The notes: generated by a model from the letters alone, not told the origin. 64,000 nucleotides of DNA from Acidobacteriaceae bacterium (GCA_903642225.1 CAHJWI010000004.1:1-64000); one strand, 5' to 3'. Counted from the stretch's first letter, positions 35,104 to 45,350 are shown. Numbers and translations: made by a program.

Positions 35104-36560
35104 GGTCTGACGAGGAACTCGAGCCCGAAGTCACTCGGTGGACGCCGAAGCGGTGTTTCTGGGTTCTTGGCCTGGTGACCGTGGTCGGAGTGGCCTCTCC
35201 AGCCAGTAAAGTTCTTACCATTCTCCTGCCCCTGCTTAGCTTTGTTTTTGCGCTGCATCTTTCCAGTAAGTTCCCGCGCTATTACGTTTCCATCGTGTGT
35301 TGGCTGTTTTTTCTTACGCCTATGGTGCGTCGCCTTATTGAGTGGAGATCTGGCTCTTCATCGGCTTCAGTCGTAATGATTGCGCCGTATATAGCCTGCG
35401 TCGCCGGACTCTGGCCCTTGCGCCACAGATGGCGTGATCTTACAACCGAGAGACTTCAGCAGTGGCACTACGTCTCAGCAGCGATTGCTTACGGAATCGT
35501 TGCTGGATTTTTCCTGAATTCCAAATCGTCCCTGTCGGTTGATGCCGCAGCATGGATTGCTCCACTATGTTTCGCGATGTATGTCTATGCGGAACGGGAG
35601 AACGCCGATGAATTGCTGACGGGCTTCCGTGACAGCTTTACCTACGGTGTAGCGTTCATGAGCTTATACGGCATGTACCAGTTCTTCTTTCTGGCGCCGT
35701 GGGATGCGTACTGGATGGAAAACTCCACCCTAACGTCCATCGGACTGCCCGAGCCTCGGCAAGTCAGGCTCTACGGGACCATGAACACTCCACAGCCTCT
35801 TGCCAACTGTCTTGTGGCGGGTATCCTCTTCAGTTTCAGCTCCAAGTCGTGGGTGCGATTTGTCAATCTTTCCGTAGGAGTTCTGGCACTCGGTTTGACG
35901 ATGAGCCGCTCGGGCTGGATCGGCGGCTTTGTAGGTATCTGCGCCCTCAGCATCTCCTTTACCGCTCGTCAACGGCTCTGGCTGCTCAATGGGCTAATCG
36001 CCTGCGCATGCTTTCTCGCTCTCATGATGCAGATACCAGAAATCAATCAGACCATGAGTGAGCGCCTGCAATCGTTCACCGACCTCAAGGGCGACGGTAG
36101 CGCGAATGCTCGATTGGCTAGTCAAACCTACGCCATCGAACTGTTCAAGAACTCTCCGTTCGGCATTGGTCTTGGTTCCGCGGGCGCTGACTCAGGCGGC
36201 GCGAGTTACGGAGTCGCGCACGGGCCGGAAATCCCGCTTGCTGACAACGGCATTGAAGAAATAATGCTGGCCTTTGGCTGGTGCGGTTCCCTCATTTTTG
36301 CTTTCGGCTTCGTAGCAGCTGTCCGAAGAAGCTATACCGGCCCGAAGATCCCGGAACTGCTCGTGCCTAGAGCCATGCTGGCTGCCGTCATCGTGCAAGT
36401 CGCCACCAATGGCATCTTCCCTGGACCGACCGGCTTCATTATGTGGTCTCTCATAGGGTTTTGTGAATCCTACCGCTTCTTATCGGCTAAAGATGGAACC
36501 AAATCTACGTCCGCCATGGTAGCTCCAGCTCAGGCAGCCTCGTATGGAGTGCCCGCGTGA
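35100..36560 (+). CDS. O-antigen ligase / Wzy polymerase-like membrane protein
   Basis: This 486-residue protein has many transmembrane helices and the Wzy/WaaL-type large periplasmic loop with conserved Arg/Asn-rich segments (GLPEPRQVRLYGTMNTPQPLAN, then KGDGSANARLASQTYAIELF). A C-terminal helix group follows. In this locus it is the best candidate polymerase, since no other Wzy-like gene is present in the cluster. ATG 35100 overlaps the flippase stop, and its own TGA overlaps the next GTG start (GTGA), so the genes are tightly coupled. Confidence 0.82.
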   Translation: MRSDEELEPEVTRWTPKRCFWVLGLVTVVGVASPASKVLTILLPLLSFVFALHLSSKFPRYYVSIVCWLFFLTPMVRRLIEWRSGSSSASVVMIAPYIACVAGLWPLRHRWRDLTTERLQQWHYVSAAIAYGIVAGFFLNSKSSLSVDAAAWIAPLCFAMYVYAERENADELLTGFRDSFTYGVAFMSLYGMYQFFFLAPWDAYWMENSTLTSIGLPEPRQVRLYGTMNTPQPLANCLVAGILFSFSSKSWVRFVNLSVGVLALGLTMSRSGWIGGFVGICALSISFTARQRLWLLNGLIACACFLALMMQIPEINQTMSERLQSFTDLKGDGSANARLASQTYAIELFKNSPFGIGLGSAGADSGGASYGVAHGPEIPLADNGIEEIMLAFGWCGSLIFAFGFVAAVRRSYTGPKIPELLVPRAMLAAVIVQVATNGIFPGPTGFIMWSLIGFCESYRFLSAKDGTKSTSAMVAPAQAASYGVPA

Positions 36561-37621
36561 GCCGGACTCAATTCAAGATCCTGCACCTTGCAAATAGCCT
36601 TTCTGATCGGGGCAATGGAATCATTAACGTCGCCACCGACCTCGCCATTGAACAAGCTTGTACTGGCAACGACGTCTGTTTCGCATCGAAAGGTGGCGGA
36701 TTCGTCCCTTTGCTGCAGGAGGCCGGTATCCGGCACATCGAAGCCCCGCAAGCCGGAGCCGCCGCAATCGTCTCCAACTCCCTTCGCCTGCTTTCCATTC
36801 TGCGCCAACATAAGCCTCAAATCATCCACACACATATGAGGAATGGATTGATCCTTGTAGCCCCCTGGGCCAGGCTTCTTCGTATCCCTCTCGTCATGCA
36901 CCTTCACAACATTCATGACCGTGACTATGGCATCTCGCGAATCCCGGAACGCATCATCGCAGTAAGTACCTCCGTTCGTGAGTCCCTCATCCGAAGGGGC
37001 GCTTCCGCACATCGCATCAGCGTCGTTGAAAACGGCGTTCTCGGCACAAAGCGACGCATGGCCCATGTGGAAGCGGCACCGTTGCAAAAGCCGGCCATCG
37101 TCACAGTAGCTGGCATGATGCAACGGAAGGGAATCGCTGACCTGATTCAGGCATTTGACCGGCTGTCACACGACCACCCAACGGCACATCTTTACCTGGT
37201 CGGGGGTGGGAGCGAGCAACAGCACTACGAAAAGTTGGCTGCGGCAAGCGCGGGCAGCTCACGCATTCACTTCGAGGGTTTTCAGATCGACCCGCGACCC
37301 TACCTGCTGGCAGCCGACGTCTTTGTGCTTGCATCGCATCGGGAGTCCTTTGGCCTTGCCATTCTGGAGGCTCGGGAAGCCGGATGTGCCATCGTGGGCA
37401 GCGACATCGATGGCATTCCGGAATTACTTGAGTTCGGTCGTTGCGGCATTCTGTCTGCGCCTGAACAACCAGCAGAGTTGGCGCGCAACATCGACAGACT
37501 GCTTCGCGATCCGGCTCTACAGCATGACCTCCGAACTCGGGCATCGCACAATCTGGAACGCTTCACCGTCGCGCGGATGACGGAGCAGGTTCAGAACGTC
37601 TACCAAGATCTTGTCGCCTAA
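36557..37621 (+). CDS. GT4 glycosyltransferase
   Basis: This 354-residue GT-B enzyme has an N-terminal ILHLANSLSDRGNGIINVATDL. The donor domain has IVTVAGMMQRKGIADLIQAF, YLVGGGSEQ and the EX7E region ASHRESFGLAILEAREAGCAIVGSDIDGIPELL. It is the last gene of the 30.8-37.6 kb plus-strand operon, joined to the polymerase-like gene by GTGA. It adds one sugar of the repeat unit; which one cannot be read. Confidence 0.92.
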   Translation: MSRTQFKILHLANSLSDRGNGIINVATDLAIEQACTGNDVCFASKGGGFVPLLQEAGIRHIEAPQAGAAAIVSNSLRLLSILRQHKPQIIHTHMRNGLILVAPWARLLRIPLVMHLHNIHDRDYGISRIPERIIAVSTSVRESLIRRGASAHRISVVENGVLGTKRRMAHVEAAPLQKPAIVTVAGMMQRKGIADLIQAFDRLSHDHPTAHLYLVGGGSEQQHYEKLAAASAGSSRIHFEGFQIDPRPYLLAADVFVLASHRESFGLAILEAREAGCAIVGSDIDGIPELLEFGRCGILSAPEQPAELARNIDRLLRDPALQHDLRTRASHNLERFTVARMTEQVQNVYQDLVA

Positions 37622-37622
37622 A

Positions 37623-37673
37623 GGGCAGCTCTCCAATGCATGAGCGGCGAAATGCCGGTGCACTCGGCTGCCC
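37623..37673. terminator. Composite hairpin between convergent genes
   Basis: GGGCAGC (37623-37629) and GCTGCCC (37667-37673) form an outer stem starting 2 bases after the GT4 stop, and a small CGGC/GCCG stem lies in the loop. It sits between two convergent genes. There is no clear T-run. Confidence 0.4.
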
Positions 37674-37682
37674 CCAATCGAC

Positions 37683-39410
37683 CTATGGTGTCTTGATTTC
37701 ATATAGGGTCTGGCACGGTGTTGCGTGAATGGTGTAACGAAACCCAAGAAGCCAGTCATTTGTAGGAGTGCAATAGCTGACCAGAGGCCGCGAGAACATC
37801 TGCCTGCGAAGCCCCAGATCCTCCATCCCGGTGCTCGGCAGAAGAACATATTGCACCTTCTTCTCCGCCAGGTAGTCCGGGACTCTCCCTTGCTGAAGGA
37901 AGGTGTAGTAAGCAGGATCGACGAGGCCACCCAGGTCGATGACCTGGCCCTGCCAATCGTAGCTCACACGCCCGATGTCAAAGGCAGCGAACCTTGCGTT
38001 CAGCGGAATATGTTCGTTCATCCACGCGGCGGCTCTGCCGTGTGTGTTGTTGATGTGGAGTACTCCCAGGTAGGTCACACGTCTCCACGTATTAAGGGAC
38101 GAGACCCCGCCGATCACCAGCACTGAGAGAACAATGGCTGACCGAGCGTCGGGACTGTGGGGCATCACAGATGCCCACAGTGTGTCGAGACCGATCAAGA
38201 GCAGAGGAAAGGCGAGCAGAAGGCAGAGCGGCTGGTAACGACCACCATGTCCCCCGGCCGGGAAGAATGCCAGATAGGTGAGGAGATGTAGGGCAGCCCA
38301 GTACAAGAGAACGCCGATGCCCAGTGGACCACGCCGCAAGAGGGTCACAGAGCCAAGAAGAATTAATGTAAGCAGCGCCACACCAAGTACCGCTCCAGGA
38401 GTGGTGAAATCATGAATCGTCTTCGGCTGACTTGTGAACGCGCCACTGAAGAACCGAGGCAGACGCTCTATCCACGAGCCGACAAAGCGCAGCATAGATT
38501 TGGCCGAATGGACGCCGCCGGATCCGTGAAAATAGAGCCAGGTTCGTCCTTTCAAAGTGGCTGGCATGAATGAACCAGAGGTCCACCAGTTCGCAGCGAT
38601 TGTCAGAAGCACGGCCGACAACCACACTCCAATGAACTTTGCCAGGTCCGCTCGCGACCGCCGTCGTTCTCTGTATCCCAAAACCAGCAACAAAGGACCG
38701 TACAGGATGGCTTCAGGCCGGGTAAGCACAAGCAGGGCAGCTACAAAACCTGCGAACCAGGCGCTATGCGTGGCGCGCATCCCTGAATCAAACCACAGGA
38801 AGATGCCCAGCAGCGAAAGTACTACGAAGAGCACATGTTCCATGGCAATCATACCGAGCCACAGAAAATTGCCGAGAAGGGCAGGCGCAACCGCCAGGAT
38901 CAGACAGGTTCGCTGAGGAAGGCCATCACGCCTTGCGATCACGTACAACAAGATTCCAACGGAACAAATCAGCAGGTAGCTGAGCGCGATGTTGTACCAG
39001 ACCGGATCGACAGCATGCAGACAACGGAAATTGAACGCCTGAAGAAACGTCCACAGCAGACTCGTAGCGCCGGAGGAATGCTGGCCCACGTTGAACCCCG
39101 GGGTGCCGTACCGCGCGAAATTCCTTGCCACAGTCTGGTGGATGTAGGAGTCATCGAGAGGGAAGCCATGGGCCCGGAGCAGAACCGTCGTGAGTACGCT
39201 AAAGGTAAATGCATACAGCAGCAGCAGGCCCCCAAGAACGGTCCGCCCGCGCAAGGGTTCCCGATTGATTTTTCTGTAGGAGTGAGCAGGCTCCACCGGG
39301 CTGATAACTACAGGCAAAGCTGATGTGAAGCGACTGATCCCAAAGCTCTCTGGAAGGGACACCCGATAACTCCACAAGCAATTTAGCGGAGATACGCTGC
39401 TCTGACGCAT
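37683..39410 (-). CDS. GT-C fold membrane glycosyltransferase
   Basis: This 575-residue protein has an N-terminal soluble part of about 50 residues, then a first helix (VLGGLLLLYAFTFSVLTTVLL). The GT-C catalytic-loop pattern follows (GFPLDDSYIHQTVARNFARYG, with the Asp pair). About ten more hydrophobic segments and a C-terminal periplasmic domain of about 130 residues follow. Such enzymes use polyprenyl-phosphate sugars on the periplasmic face. It is transcribed toward the GT4 at 36557 and stands apart from the core operon. The acceptor is unknown. Confidence 0.82.
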   Translation of the reverse strand: MRQSSVSPLNCLWSYRVSLPESFGISRFTSALPVVISPVEPAHSYRKINREPLRGRTVLGGLLLLYAFTFSVLTTVLLRAHGFPLDDSYIHQTVARNFARYGTPGFNVGQHSSGATSLLWTFLQAFNFRCLHAVDPVWYNIALSYLLICSVGILLYVIARRDGLPQRTCLILAVAPALLGNFLWLGMIAMEHVLFVVLSLLGIFLWFDSGMRATHSAWFAGFVAALLVLTRPEAILYGPLLLVLGYRERRRSRADLAKFIGVWLSAVLLTIAANWWTSGSFMPATLKGRTWLYFHGSGGVHSAKSMLRFVGSWIERLPRFFSGAFTSQPKTIHDFTTPGAVLGVALLTLILLGSVTLLRRGPLGIGVLLYWAALHLLTYLAFFPAGGHGGRYQPLCLLLAFPLLLIGLDTLWASVMPHSPDARSAIVLSVLVIGGVSSLNTWRRVTYLGVLHINNTHGRAAAWMNEHIPLNARFAAFDIGRVSYDWQGQVIDLGGLVDPAYYTFLQQGRVPDYLAEKKVQYVLLPSTGMEDLGLRRQMFSRPLVSYCTPTNDWLLGFRYTIHATPCQTLYEIKTP

Positions 39411-39508
39411 AATAGCAGTCGAAGAACTCTTTAAGAAAGAATTCGTCCTGTACTTCTATGTTAAGAGAGCTCCCGCAGTCAGCCGGTGAGATGGCGGGCT
39501 GAAACGAC

Positions 39509-40693
39509 CTAAAGGACCTCTCGGTAAACCGCCACAGTCCTTGCCGCCATCACGTTTGGGTCAAAGTTGTCGCGAGCATAGGCTAAGCATTCCGCTCGAG
39601 TGGGCAACTGTAACTTGCCGGTCAGGGCAGCAGATATGCCCTCTGTAATGTGCTTTGTCGTCGCAGACTCGAAGATCAAGCCGGGCTGCAAACCGCGCAC
39701 CACCTCAGGAAGACCGCCCACCGGCGTCACCATGGTCGGCGTTCCCGCAGCTAGTGATTCCGCCGCAACAAGGCCGAAGCCCTCCAGTGCCGTCGTTGGA
39801 ACAACACTCAGGTCGGCAGCCTGGAACATCAGTGGAAGGTCATCATCGGCCACAAAGCCCAACAGACAAACCGTTTTCTCCACACCTCTCTGCCGAATCT
39901 GCTCCTCCAATTGTGCCTTCAGTCGACCCTTGCCGGCAATATAGAGAACGGCATCGGCTTGCGTCTTCGTTATCTCTGCCATCGCATCGATAAGGTGGTG
40001 CAGGCCCATCCGGTTCACCAGCCTGCGCACGGAAAACAGAATCCGCCGATCGGCGCTCCAACCGAGCCGCTCCCGGGCTTCAGCCTGTGTAATAACCGGC
40101 TTGAAGCGGTGAAGATCCACAGCTCCAGGAACAATCCGAACACTTTCCGCCCCAACTCCATACTGCTCGACCGCAATCTTCGCGAAAGCCTCTGAGAGCA
40201 CAATGGTCCGCTGTGCACGCTTATAGACCGAGCGTTCAATCTTCTGTTTCAAAAAGCAGCTTAGGGCACCTGCACCTTCCGCTTTCGATTCCGCGGACCA
40301 CGGACCATGAAAGTGGGTAACCTCAGGATACTTCCGCATCTGATCCAATATTGGCAACCCGTACAGCGCGAAGTGCGTCGCGACAACATCAGGCTGCTCC
40401 TGCTCAAGACGGCTCATCAACGAAGCCCGCGACGAAAGGAACCGTTTGAGTGGACCTGAGCCCGGCGAAAAAAGATTCGTCACTGCCCCATTCGTCTGCT
40501 CTGCCACATCCGCTGGGGCAGTGACTGCCCCGGTAAAGGTGCAGCCATTCTCCGGCAGGTAGCGGCTCAAATCGGCAAAAACACGACCGGAGCCACCTGC
40601 ACCTCCTGTCGACCACGAGATACCGATGTGAAAGGAGCGTAGCAACCGTCCAACAGCTTGGTCATGCGTAGAAAGCGGATGCAATGGCAGCAA
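39509..40693 (-). CDS. GT4 glycosyltransferase
   Basis: This protein of about 394 residues has the early acceptor motif ISWSTGGAGGSGRVFADLSRY. The donor domain has ILFSVRRLVNRMGLHHLIDAM, YIAGKGRLKAQLEEQ and the EX7E region TTALEGFGLVAAESLAAGTPTMVTPVGGLPEVV. The start is uncertain: TTG 40693, or an inner TTG near 40645. It faces a divergent GT4 across 325 bases in which I see no gene and no assigned promoter. Confidence 0.9.
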   Translation of the reverse strand: MLPLHPLSTHDQAVGRLLRSFHIGISWSTGGAGGSGRVFADLSRYLPENGCTFTGAVTAPADVAEQTNGAVTNLFSPGSGPLKRFLSSRASLMSRLEQEQPDVVATHFALYGLPILDQMRKYPEVTHFHGPWSAESKAEGAGALSCFLKQKIERSVYKRAQRTIVLSEAFAKIAVEQYGVGAESVRIVPGAVDLHRFKPVITQAEARERLGWSADRRILFSVRRLVNRMGLHHLIDAMAEITKTQADAVLYIAGKGRLKAQLEEQIRQRGVEKTVCLLGFVADDDLPLMFQAADLSVVPTTALEGFGLVAAESLAAGTPTMVTPVGGLPEVVRGLQPGLIFESATTKHITEGISAALTGKLQLPTRAECLAYARDNFDPNVMAARTVAVYREVL

Positions 40694-41018
40694 TCAGGCC
40701 TCGAACTTCAGCTTACGGGTTAAGACGTGAAACCCCAGATTGATATCCGGGTGGCGGCGTCAGGCTAGTCGGCACAGTACTGATCATGACATTCAGTCCC
40801 ACAGAAATAAAGCTCTAGTTGCTCCAGCCGACTTAGAGCGGGCCAACAGGGTACTTCGGACGCATGCATCAGCAGGGCGGTGGAGCAGAAGTCTGGTGTA
40901 CATCGTTCTGTCTATACATCAGACTGTCGATCAGTTCAGCAACGTCTTCTGCAGGAGGTTCACTCAACAGGCTATTCGTCCGGACAGGTGCAACGCGATG
41001 CATCGTTAAAATAAAATC

Positions 41019-42176
41019 ATGAAGCTCCTTGTGATTAGTCACGCCTGCATACTGCCCATTCATCAAAGCTTCTATGCAGACGTCATGGACCAGACGGGAT
41101 GGTCCGTAACCCTGGTGACACCATCGCGTTGGAGCACTCAATACGGAGCTCTCGATGCCTCCAGGCGTTGGCCGGAATTCTCCGGAAAAATCGTGCGCAT
41201 CAACACCATGCTGACGGGAGACATTCCAAAACACCTTTACAAGAGCCTCTTCCGAAACATCCTTGTAGAAGAGAACCCGGATGCCATCTACGTTCATCAC
41301 GAGCCCTATGGCTTTGCAACCGCCCAGATCTATCTGGCAAATCGACTGACGGGCAACCGCCCCATCGGCTTCTACGCCGCTCAGAATATTGAAAAGAAGT
41401 ACCCGCTCCCGATCCGCCTCATCGAGCAATCGGTCTTCAGGAACTCAAATTTCGCCTTCCCCGTTACGCAAAGTGCGTTGGACGTTCTGCGCTCGAAAGG
41501 CTACACCAAAGCTGCTCAGGTTCTACCCTTATCGCTTGACGAAAACATCTATCATCCTGATCCCGGCTGGGCTCAGCAGAAGCGTCAAGACCTGGGATTC
41601 AGCGCAGATCGTGTCTTGATCGGCTATATGGGCCGACTGGTTGAGGAGAAAGGCCTGGGCACCTTGCTCTCAGCACTGTCGCAGCTTGGTGACATGCCCT
41701 GGGAGCTACTTTTTGTCGGCTCTGGACCCTATGAACAGGACCTTCGTCAGCAGGTCAAACTCCTTCCAGCGGACAAGCAGGATCATGTGCACTTCCTAGG
41801 CTACGCGCCTCATGAGGAAGCACCAAAATGGCTGGGCCTCTTTGATATTCTTGTGCTGCCATCCAGGACTCAGCCAAATTGGAAAGAGCAGTTTGGGCGG
41901 GTGTTAGTAGAGGCGATGGCATGCGATACCCCCGTCATTGGCTCAAATTCCGGAGAGATCCCAAATATCATCTCGCTGACAAAGGGGGGAATCGTCTTTC
42001 CGGAAGGGGATAGAAATGCGCTCGCCGCAGCACTCGACCAACTTGGACGTTCACGCGAGAACAGAAGCGCATTCAGCGCAAAGGGTCGCGAAAGTGTGGC
42101 GCGCTACTATGATCAACGACAGCTCGCAATGACGTTCGCATCGACGATCGAGGGCGCACTCAGCGAAACACTTTGA
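41019..42176 (+). CDS. GT4 glycosyltransferase
   Basis: This 385-residue GT-B enzyme starts at ATG 41019 after an AT-rich leader (ATAAAATC). The N domain begins MKLLVISHACILPIHQSFYA. The donor domain has VLIGYMGRLVEEKGLGTLLS, LLFVGSGPYEQ and the EX7E region NWKEQFGRVLVEAMACDTPVIGSNSGEIPNI. It is followed by a small secreted protein on the same strand (46-base gap). It probably adds one sugar of the EPS repeat. Confidence 0.92.
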   Translation: MKLLVISHACILPIHQSFYADVMDQTGWSVTLVTPSRWSTQYGALDASRRWPEFSGKIVRINTMLTGDIPKHLYKSLFRNILVEENPDAIYVHHEPYGFATAQIYLANRLTGNRPIGFYAAQNIEKKYPLPIRLIEQSVFRNSNFAFPVTQSALDVLRSKGYTKAAQVLPLSLDENIYHPDPGWAQQKRQDLGFSADRVLIGYMGRLVEEKGLGTLLSALSQLGDMPWELLFVGSGPYEQDLRQQVKLLPADKQDHVHFLGYAPHEEAPKWLGLFDILVLPSRTQPNWKEQFGRVLVEAMACDTPVIGSNSGEIPNIISLTKGGIVFPEGDRNALAAALDQLGRSRENRSAFSAKGRESVARYYDQRQLAMTFASTIEGALSETL

Positions 42177-42222
42177 TCGTTAACGAAGCGCAACGAACAA
42201 CGAAGCCTGACGGTGGTAAGCG

Positions 42223-42678
42223 ATGAAGAAGGTATCTTGCATTGTATGTTTCTTGTTCGGGGCCGCCTGTGCTCAACCGCAGCAGGCATACCAGGATGCG
42301 GTGCTTACCTACTCCGTCGACGCCCTGCAAACTTGTCCAGTCGCCACACCTCCGCCTTCGCTGGCACCCACCACACGTGCGCCAAAATCCGGAACCGTTT
42401 CGCCCAGCAACTCCGCGCAAGTCTCCTCCTGCGGTGATACCGGCAGATATTACAGGGTCGTCAGTGCAGGAAAGCTGTACGGACTCAAGCGCTTGCAAAT
42501 CGACATCCAAAACGATACCGTCAAAGGGTCGCGTCTACCCGACACCGCTCTTGGGCCATCCGGCGCACTCGCGAATCAGCTCACCGGGACGCACTTCCGC
42601 ATCCGCTCTGACGAAAAAAGACTCTTTGTTCTCACGGGTAAGAGCGAATCAACGTACGAAATCCTGTACATCCGTTGA
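42223..42678 (+). CDS. Small secreted protein of unknown function
   Basis: This 151-residue frame starts with a likely signal peptide (MKKVSCIVCFLFGAACAQPQ). A Pro/Thr/Ser-rich stretch (residues about 40-65) and a folded C-terminal part (YYRVVSAGKLYGLKRLQIDI, then LFVLTGKSESTYEILYIR) follow. I do not recognise the family. Its position in the polysaccharide locus suggests an envelope role, but this is only contextual. Confidence 0.6.
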   Translation: MKKVSCIVCFLFGAACAQPQQAYQDAVLTYSVDALQTCPVATPPPSLAPTTRAPKSGTVSPSNSAQVSSCGDTGRYYRVVSAGKLYGLKRLQIDIQNDTVKGSRLPDTALGPSGALANQLTGTHFRIRSDEKRLFVLTGKSESTYEILYIR

Positions 42679-42755
42679 ACCCGTGTAGGGTCACTACTTA
42701 CTTCTGTCGGTATTTCCGCAAATCAGGCAAATTGCTAGTTCTTACTCGCCGCAGA

Positions 42756-43907
42756 TTAGACACTGAGCTTCTCATTCACAGACTCTTGACTTTCGTGCTC
42801 GTGCACGTCAGCAGAATTCGTCACTGGGGCTCCCACCCGCTTCAAAAAATTCAGCAGACGGGTCTGGAACACTTCAACACTGAACCCTTCCGAATGCTTG
42901 CGTATGACATCCGGGGACCATTGCCGACATTCGAAGCGGTCTATCGCATCCATCAGCGATTCGGTTGTTTGCTTATCGAAGAAAACACCGGTCTCTCCCT
43001 CAACAATTGTCTCCACTGCGCCGCCGGCGCGATAAGCAATCGTCGGGCGGCCAGCGGCACCAACTTCCAAGGGAGCCATGCCAAAGTCTTCCTCGCCAGG
43101 AAAGATTAGGGCTTTCGCCCGGCTCACATAGTCTTCAACTTCTTTGTCGCCAACCCTGCCGACGAACTGCACACTCGGGCCTGCAAGTGCCTTCAAACTC
43201 GCCAAATCCGGTCCATCCCCGATCACAATCAGCTTCCTGCCAAGCTGGCTGCAGGCACTCACTGCCAGGTCGATCCGTTTGTAAGGCACCAGCCGAGCGA
43301 GGATGATGTAGTACTCTCCCACCTCATACGAGATACGGAAACGATCAATGTCGATCGGAGGCGCGATAACCTCTGCATACCGGCCGTATGCGCGCTTGAT
43401 CCGCTCAGAGACTACTTTTGAGTTTGCGATGAAGTGATCAGGCTGCCGCGCAGCCCCCAAGTCCCAGGACCGCAACGCATAGAGCATTGTGGTCAACGCG
43501 GTCTTTACAATTCCGCCAAAGGATTCACGCTCGGAGTAGGAGTTGAAGCTCCACACCCACCGCATGGGCGTATGACAATAACAAACATGGAGTGCATCCG
43601 GCCGCACACGGATACCCTTCACATAGCCGGATGAGCTGGAGATCACCAGATCAGCATCGGCAAAGTCCAGCGAGCTGACTGCAAACGGGTACAGGGCAAA
43701 GTAGAAGCGGTAAAACTTTGAAATGCCGGGCAGTCGCTGCATCCAGGTTGTAGAAACCGGCACGTCACGGAGTGAGTCCGGCATCTTGTTCTTGAATGCT
43801 ACAGTCGCGAACAGGCCTGCGCCCGGCATTGTGTTGTAAATAACCTCCGCTACCTTTTCTGCCCCACCCTGCTGGATGAAGTAATCATGGACTACAGCTA
43901 TCTTCAA
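42756..43907 (-). CDS. GT4 glycosyltransferase, WbaZ-like mannosyltransferase
   Basis: This 383-residue enzyme starts at TTG 43907 with GGAGG upstream. The N-terminal MKIAVVHDYFIQQGGAEKVAE and the segment CYCHTPMRWVWSFN are typical of the WbaZ-like GDP-mannose-using branch. The donor domain has YIILARLVPYKRIDLAVSAC and the EX7E region FPGEEDFGMAPLEVGAAGRPTIAYRAGGAVE. A GDP-mannose donor fits the guanylyltransferase encoded at 47247. The gene lies 36 bases after the priming transferase on the same strand. Confidence 0.9.
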   Translation of the reverse strand: MKIAVVHDYFIQQGGAEKVAEVIYNTMPGAGLFATVAFKNKMPDSLRDVPVSTTWMQRLPGISKFYRFYFALYPFAVSSLDFADADLVISSSSGYVKGIRVRPDALHVCYCHTPMRWVWSFNSYSERESFGGIVKTALTTMLYALRSWDLGAARQPDHFIANSKVVSERIKRAYGRYAEVIAPPIDIDRFRISYEVGEYYIILARLVPYKRIDLAVSACSQLGRKLIVIGDGPDLASLKALAGPSVQFVGRVGDKEVEDYVSRAKALIFPGEEDFGMAPLEVGAAGRPTIAYRAGGAVETIVEGETGVFFDKQTTESLMDAIDRFECRQWSPDVIRKHSEGFSVEVFQTRLLNFLKRVGAPVTNSADVHEHESQESVNEKLSV

Positions 43908-43943
43908 GAAGCCTCCGGCCCTCGCGCAACCTGCTAATGCGAG

Positions 43944-45350
43944 CTACATTGCTCCCGATCGCCCAAGAACAGTTCCCACAGTTCGGATAAGGATCTTGAC
44001 GTCTTGCAGGAGAGACCATGAGTCTATGTACCTGTTGTCGAGAGTTGTCCACTCATCGAATCCGACCGCACTGCGACCACTTACTTGCCACAAACCCGTC
44101 ATCCCAGCTTTCACGCTGAACCTGCGCATAAGAGATGCATCACTAAAGAGTGAAACATCTCTCTTACTCATGGGGCGTGGACCCACTAACGACATATCTC
44201 CAAGTACAACGTTCCAAAGCTGCGGAAGCTCGTCAATCGAAGTTCTGCGCAGGAATGCTCCAATTTTGGTAAGCCGCGGATCGTTTTTGAGTTTGAAAAT
44301 TGGCCCCGTCGCCTCATTCAACGCTTCTAAGTGCGGCAGCATTGCCTCCGCACCGACCACCATTGTCCGGAACTTAACCATCGCGAAGGTCCGCCGACGG
44401 TACCCATGCCGTTCCTGCCGGAAAAGGACTGGCCCCTCACTGGTGAGCTTGATAGCAAGGGCAATTACAAGCAAGCAGGGCATCAAGATAATCAGCAGCA
44501 CAGTAGCGGTAACAACATCCATAATCCGCTTCATGACCACCTGCATCAGGTAGCGATCCTGTGCCGGCGCAAGCTCTGTAAACATAGACTCATTTGGGTC
44601 ATAGATCCCCTTCTTCAGGGTATAGATATCGCCCAGATAGAAGACGGGGATACCCACCCGCTCCGCGGTGATAACCGCCTGCTGCGCCAAAGCGTAGCAG
44701 GACTTCATCGGAGCTGCGATCAAGACCATATCCACGACTCTCGTAAGAATCAGTTCCTCTAAATCATCCAGGCTCCCAAGGTAGGACTGAGCAATCTCGG
44801 GTGCCATTTCGTCAATAGTCCGATCATCCACAAACCCCAGGATCTCCATCGAAGAGTGATACCGGGTGCGAAGTTCGCGGGAGGCCTTTCCCGCACGTCT
44901 ACCGCTGCCCACGATGATTGCTCGGCGAGGATCCCGCGAAGCAAGCCGATTGAAAACAAAGTCGGTAAACAGGATCCGAAGGAATTCGTAACTGCAGAGA
45001 ACCGCCACAAGAAGCACGAACTTCGAGGGGCGAACTGTGTCCGCATGGACATAGACGATGTACGCAATCGTGGGTACAGTCACGACACAGACACCCTTAA
45101 TGACCGCGGTCATACGGCTGGGTATGGTCGCAAAGCGGTCGTACAGCTTAAGAACCCCGAAGCAGTATCCCCAGCCCATGATGAACGCCACGCAGAACAT
45201 CGCATCCGGCAGGGCGACATCGGCGTTCAACACATTGCCGAGGTCGTGCTTCAAATGATCGAAAGGAATAAGGCAGGACACCGTTAACGCAAGGGCGATA
45301 AGGCTATCCACTGCAGCAGTGCTGGAATCCTTCAGGCTTTTCGTGGTCAT
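43944..45350 (-). CDS. Polyprenyl-phosphate sugar-1-phosphate transferase (WbaP/GumD type, priming enzyme)
   Basis: This 468-residue enzyme puts the first sugar-phosphate on undecaprenyl phosphate. Four N-terminal helices (residues about 15-130) lead to a CoA-binding-like domain (RAIIVGSGRRAGKASREL). The bacterial sugar transferase domain starts near 270 (KRIMDVVTATVLLIILMPCL, then LFRQERHGYRRRTFAMVKFR) and shows RTSIDELPQLWNVVLGDMSL and VGPRP. ATG 45350 with GGGAGG at 8 bases is preferred over the TTG two codons upstream. It forms a minus-strand pair with the WbaZ-like gene. Confidence 0.94.
   Translation of the reverse strand: MTTKSLKDSSTAAVDSLIALALTVSCLIPFDHLKHDLGNVLNADVALPDAMFCVAFIMGWGYCFGVLKLYDRFATIPSRMTAVIKGVCVVTVPTIAYIVYVHADTVRPSKFVLLVAVLCSYEFLRILFTDFVFNRLASRDPRRAIIVGSGRRAGKASRELRTRYHSSMEILGFVDDRTIDEMAPEIAQSYLGSLDDLEELILTRVVDMVLIAAPMKSCYALAQQAVITAERVGIPVFYLGDIYTLKKGIYDPNESMFTELAPAQDRYLMQVVMKRIMDVVTATVLLIILMPCLLVIALAIKLTSEGPVLFRQERHGYRRRTFAMVKFRTMVVGAEAMLPHLEALNEATGPIFKLKNDPRLTKIGAFLRRTSIDELPQLWNVVLGDMSLVGPRPMSKRDVSLFSDASLMRRFSVKAGMTGLWQVSGRSAVGFDEWTTLDNRYIDSWSLLQDVKILIRTVGTVLGRSGAM

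Noticed and set aside
42223..42678. Lipoprotein call for the small secreted protein
   Set aside because: Cys residues lie in the leader (FGAACAQ), but the context is not a convincing lipobox; a normal signal peptide fits as well.
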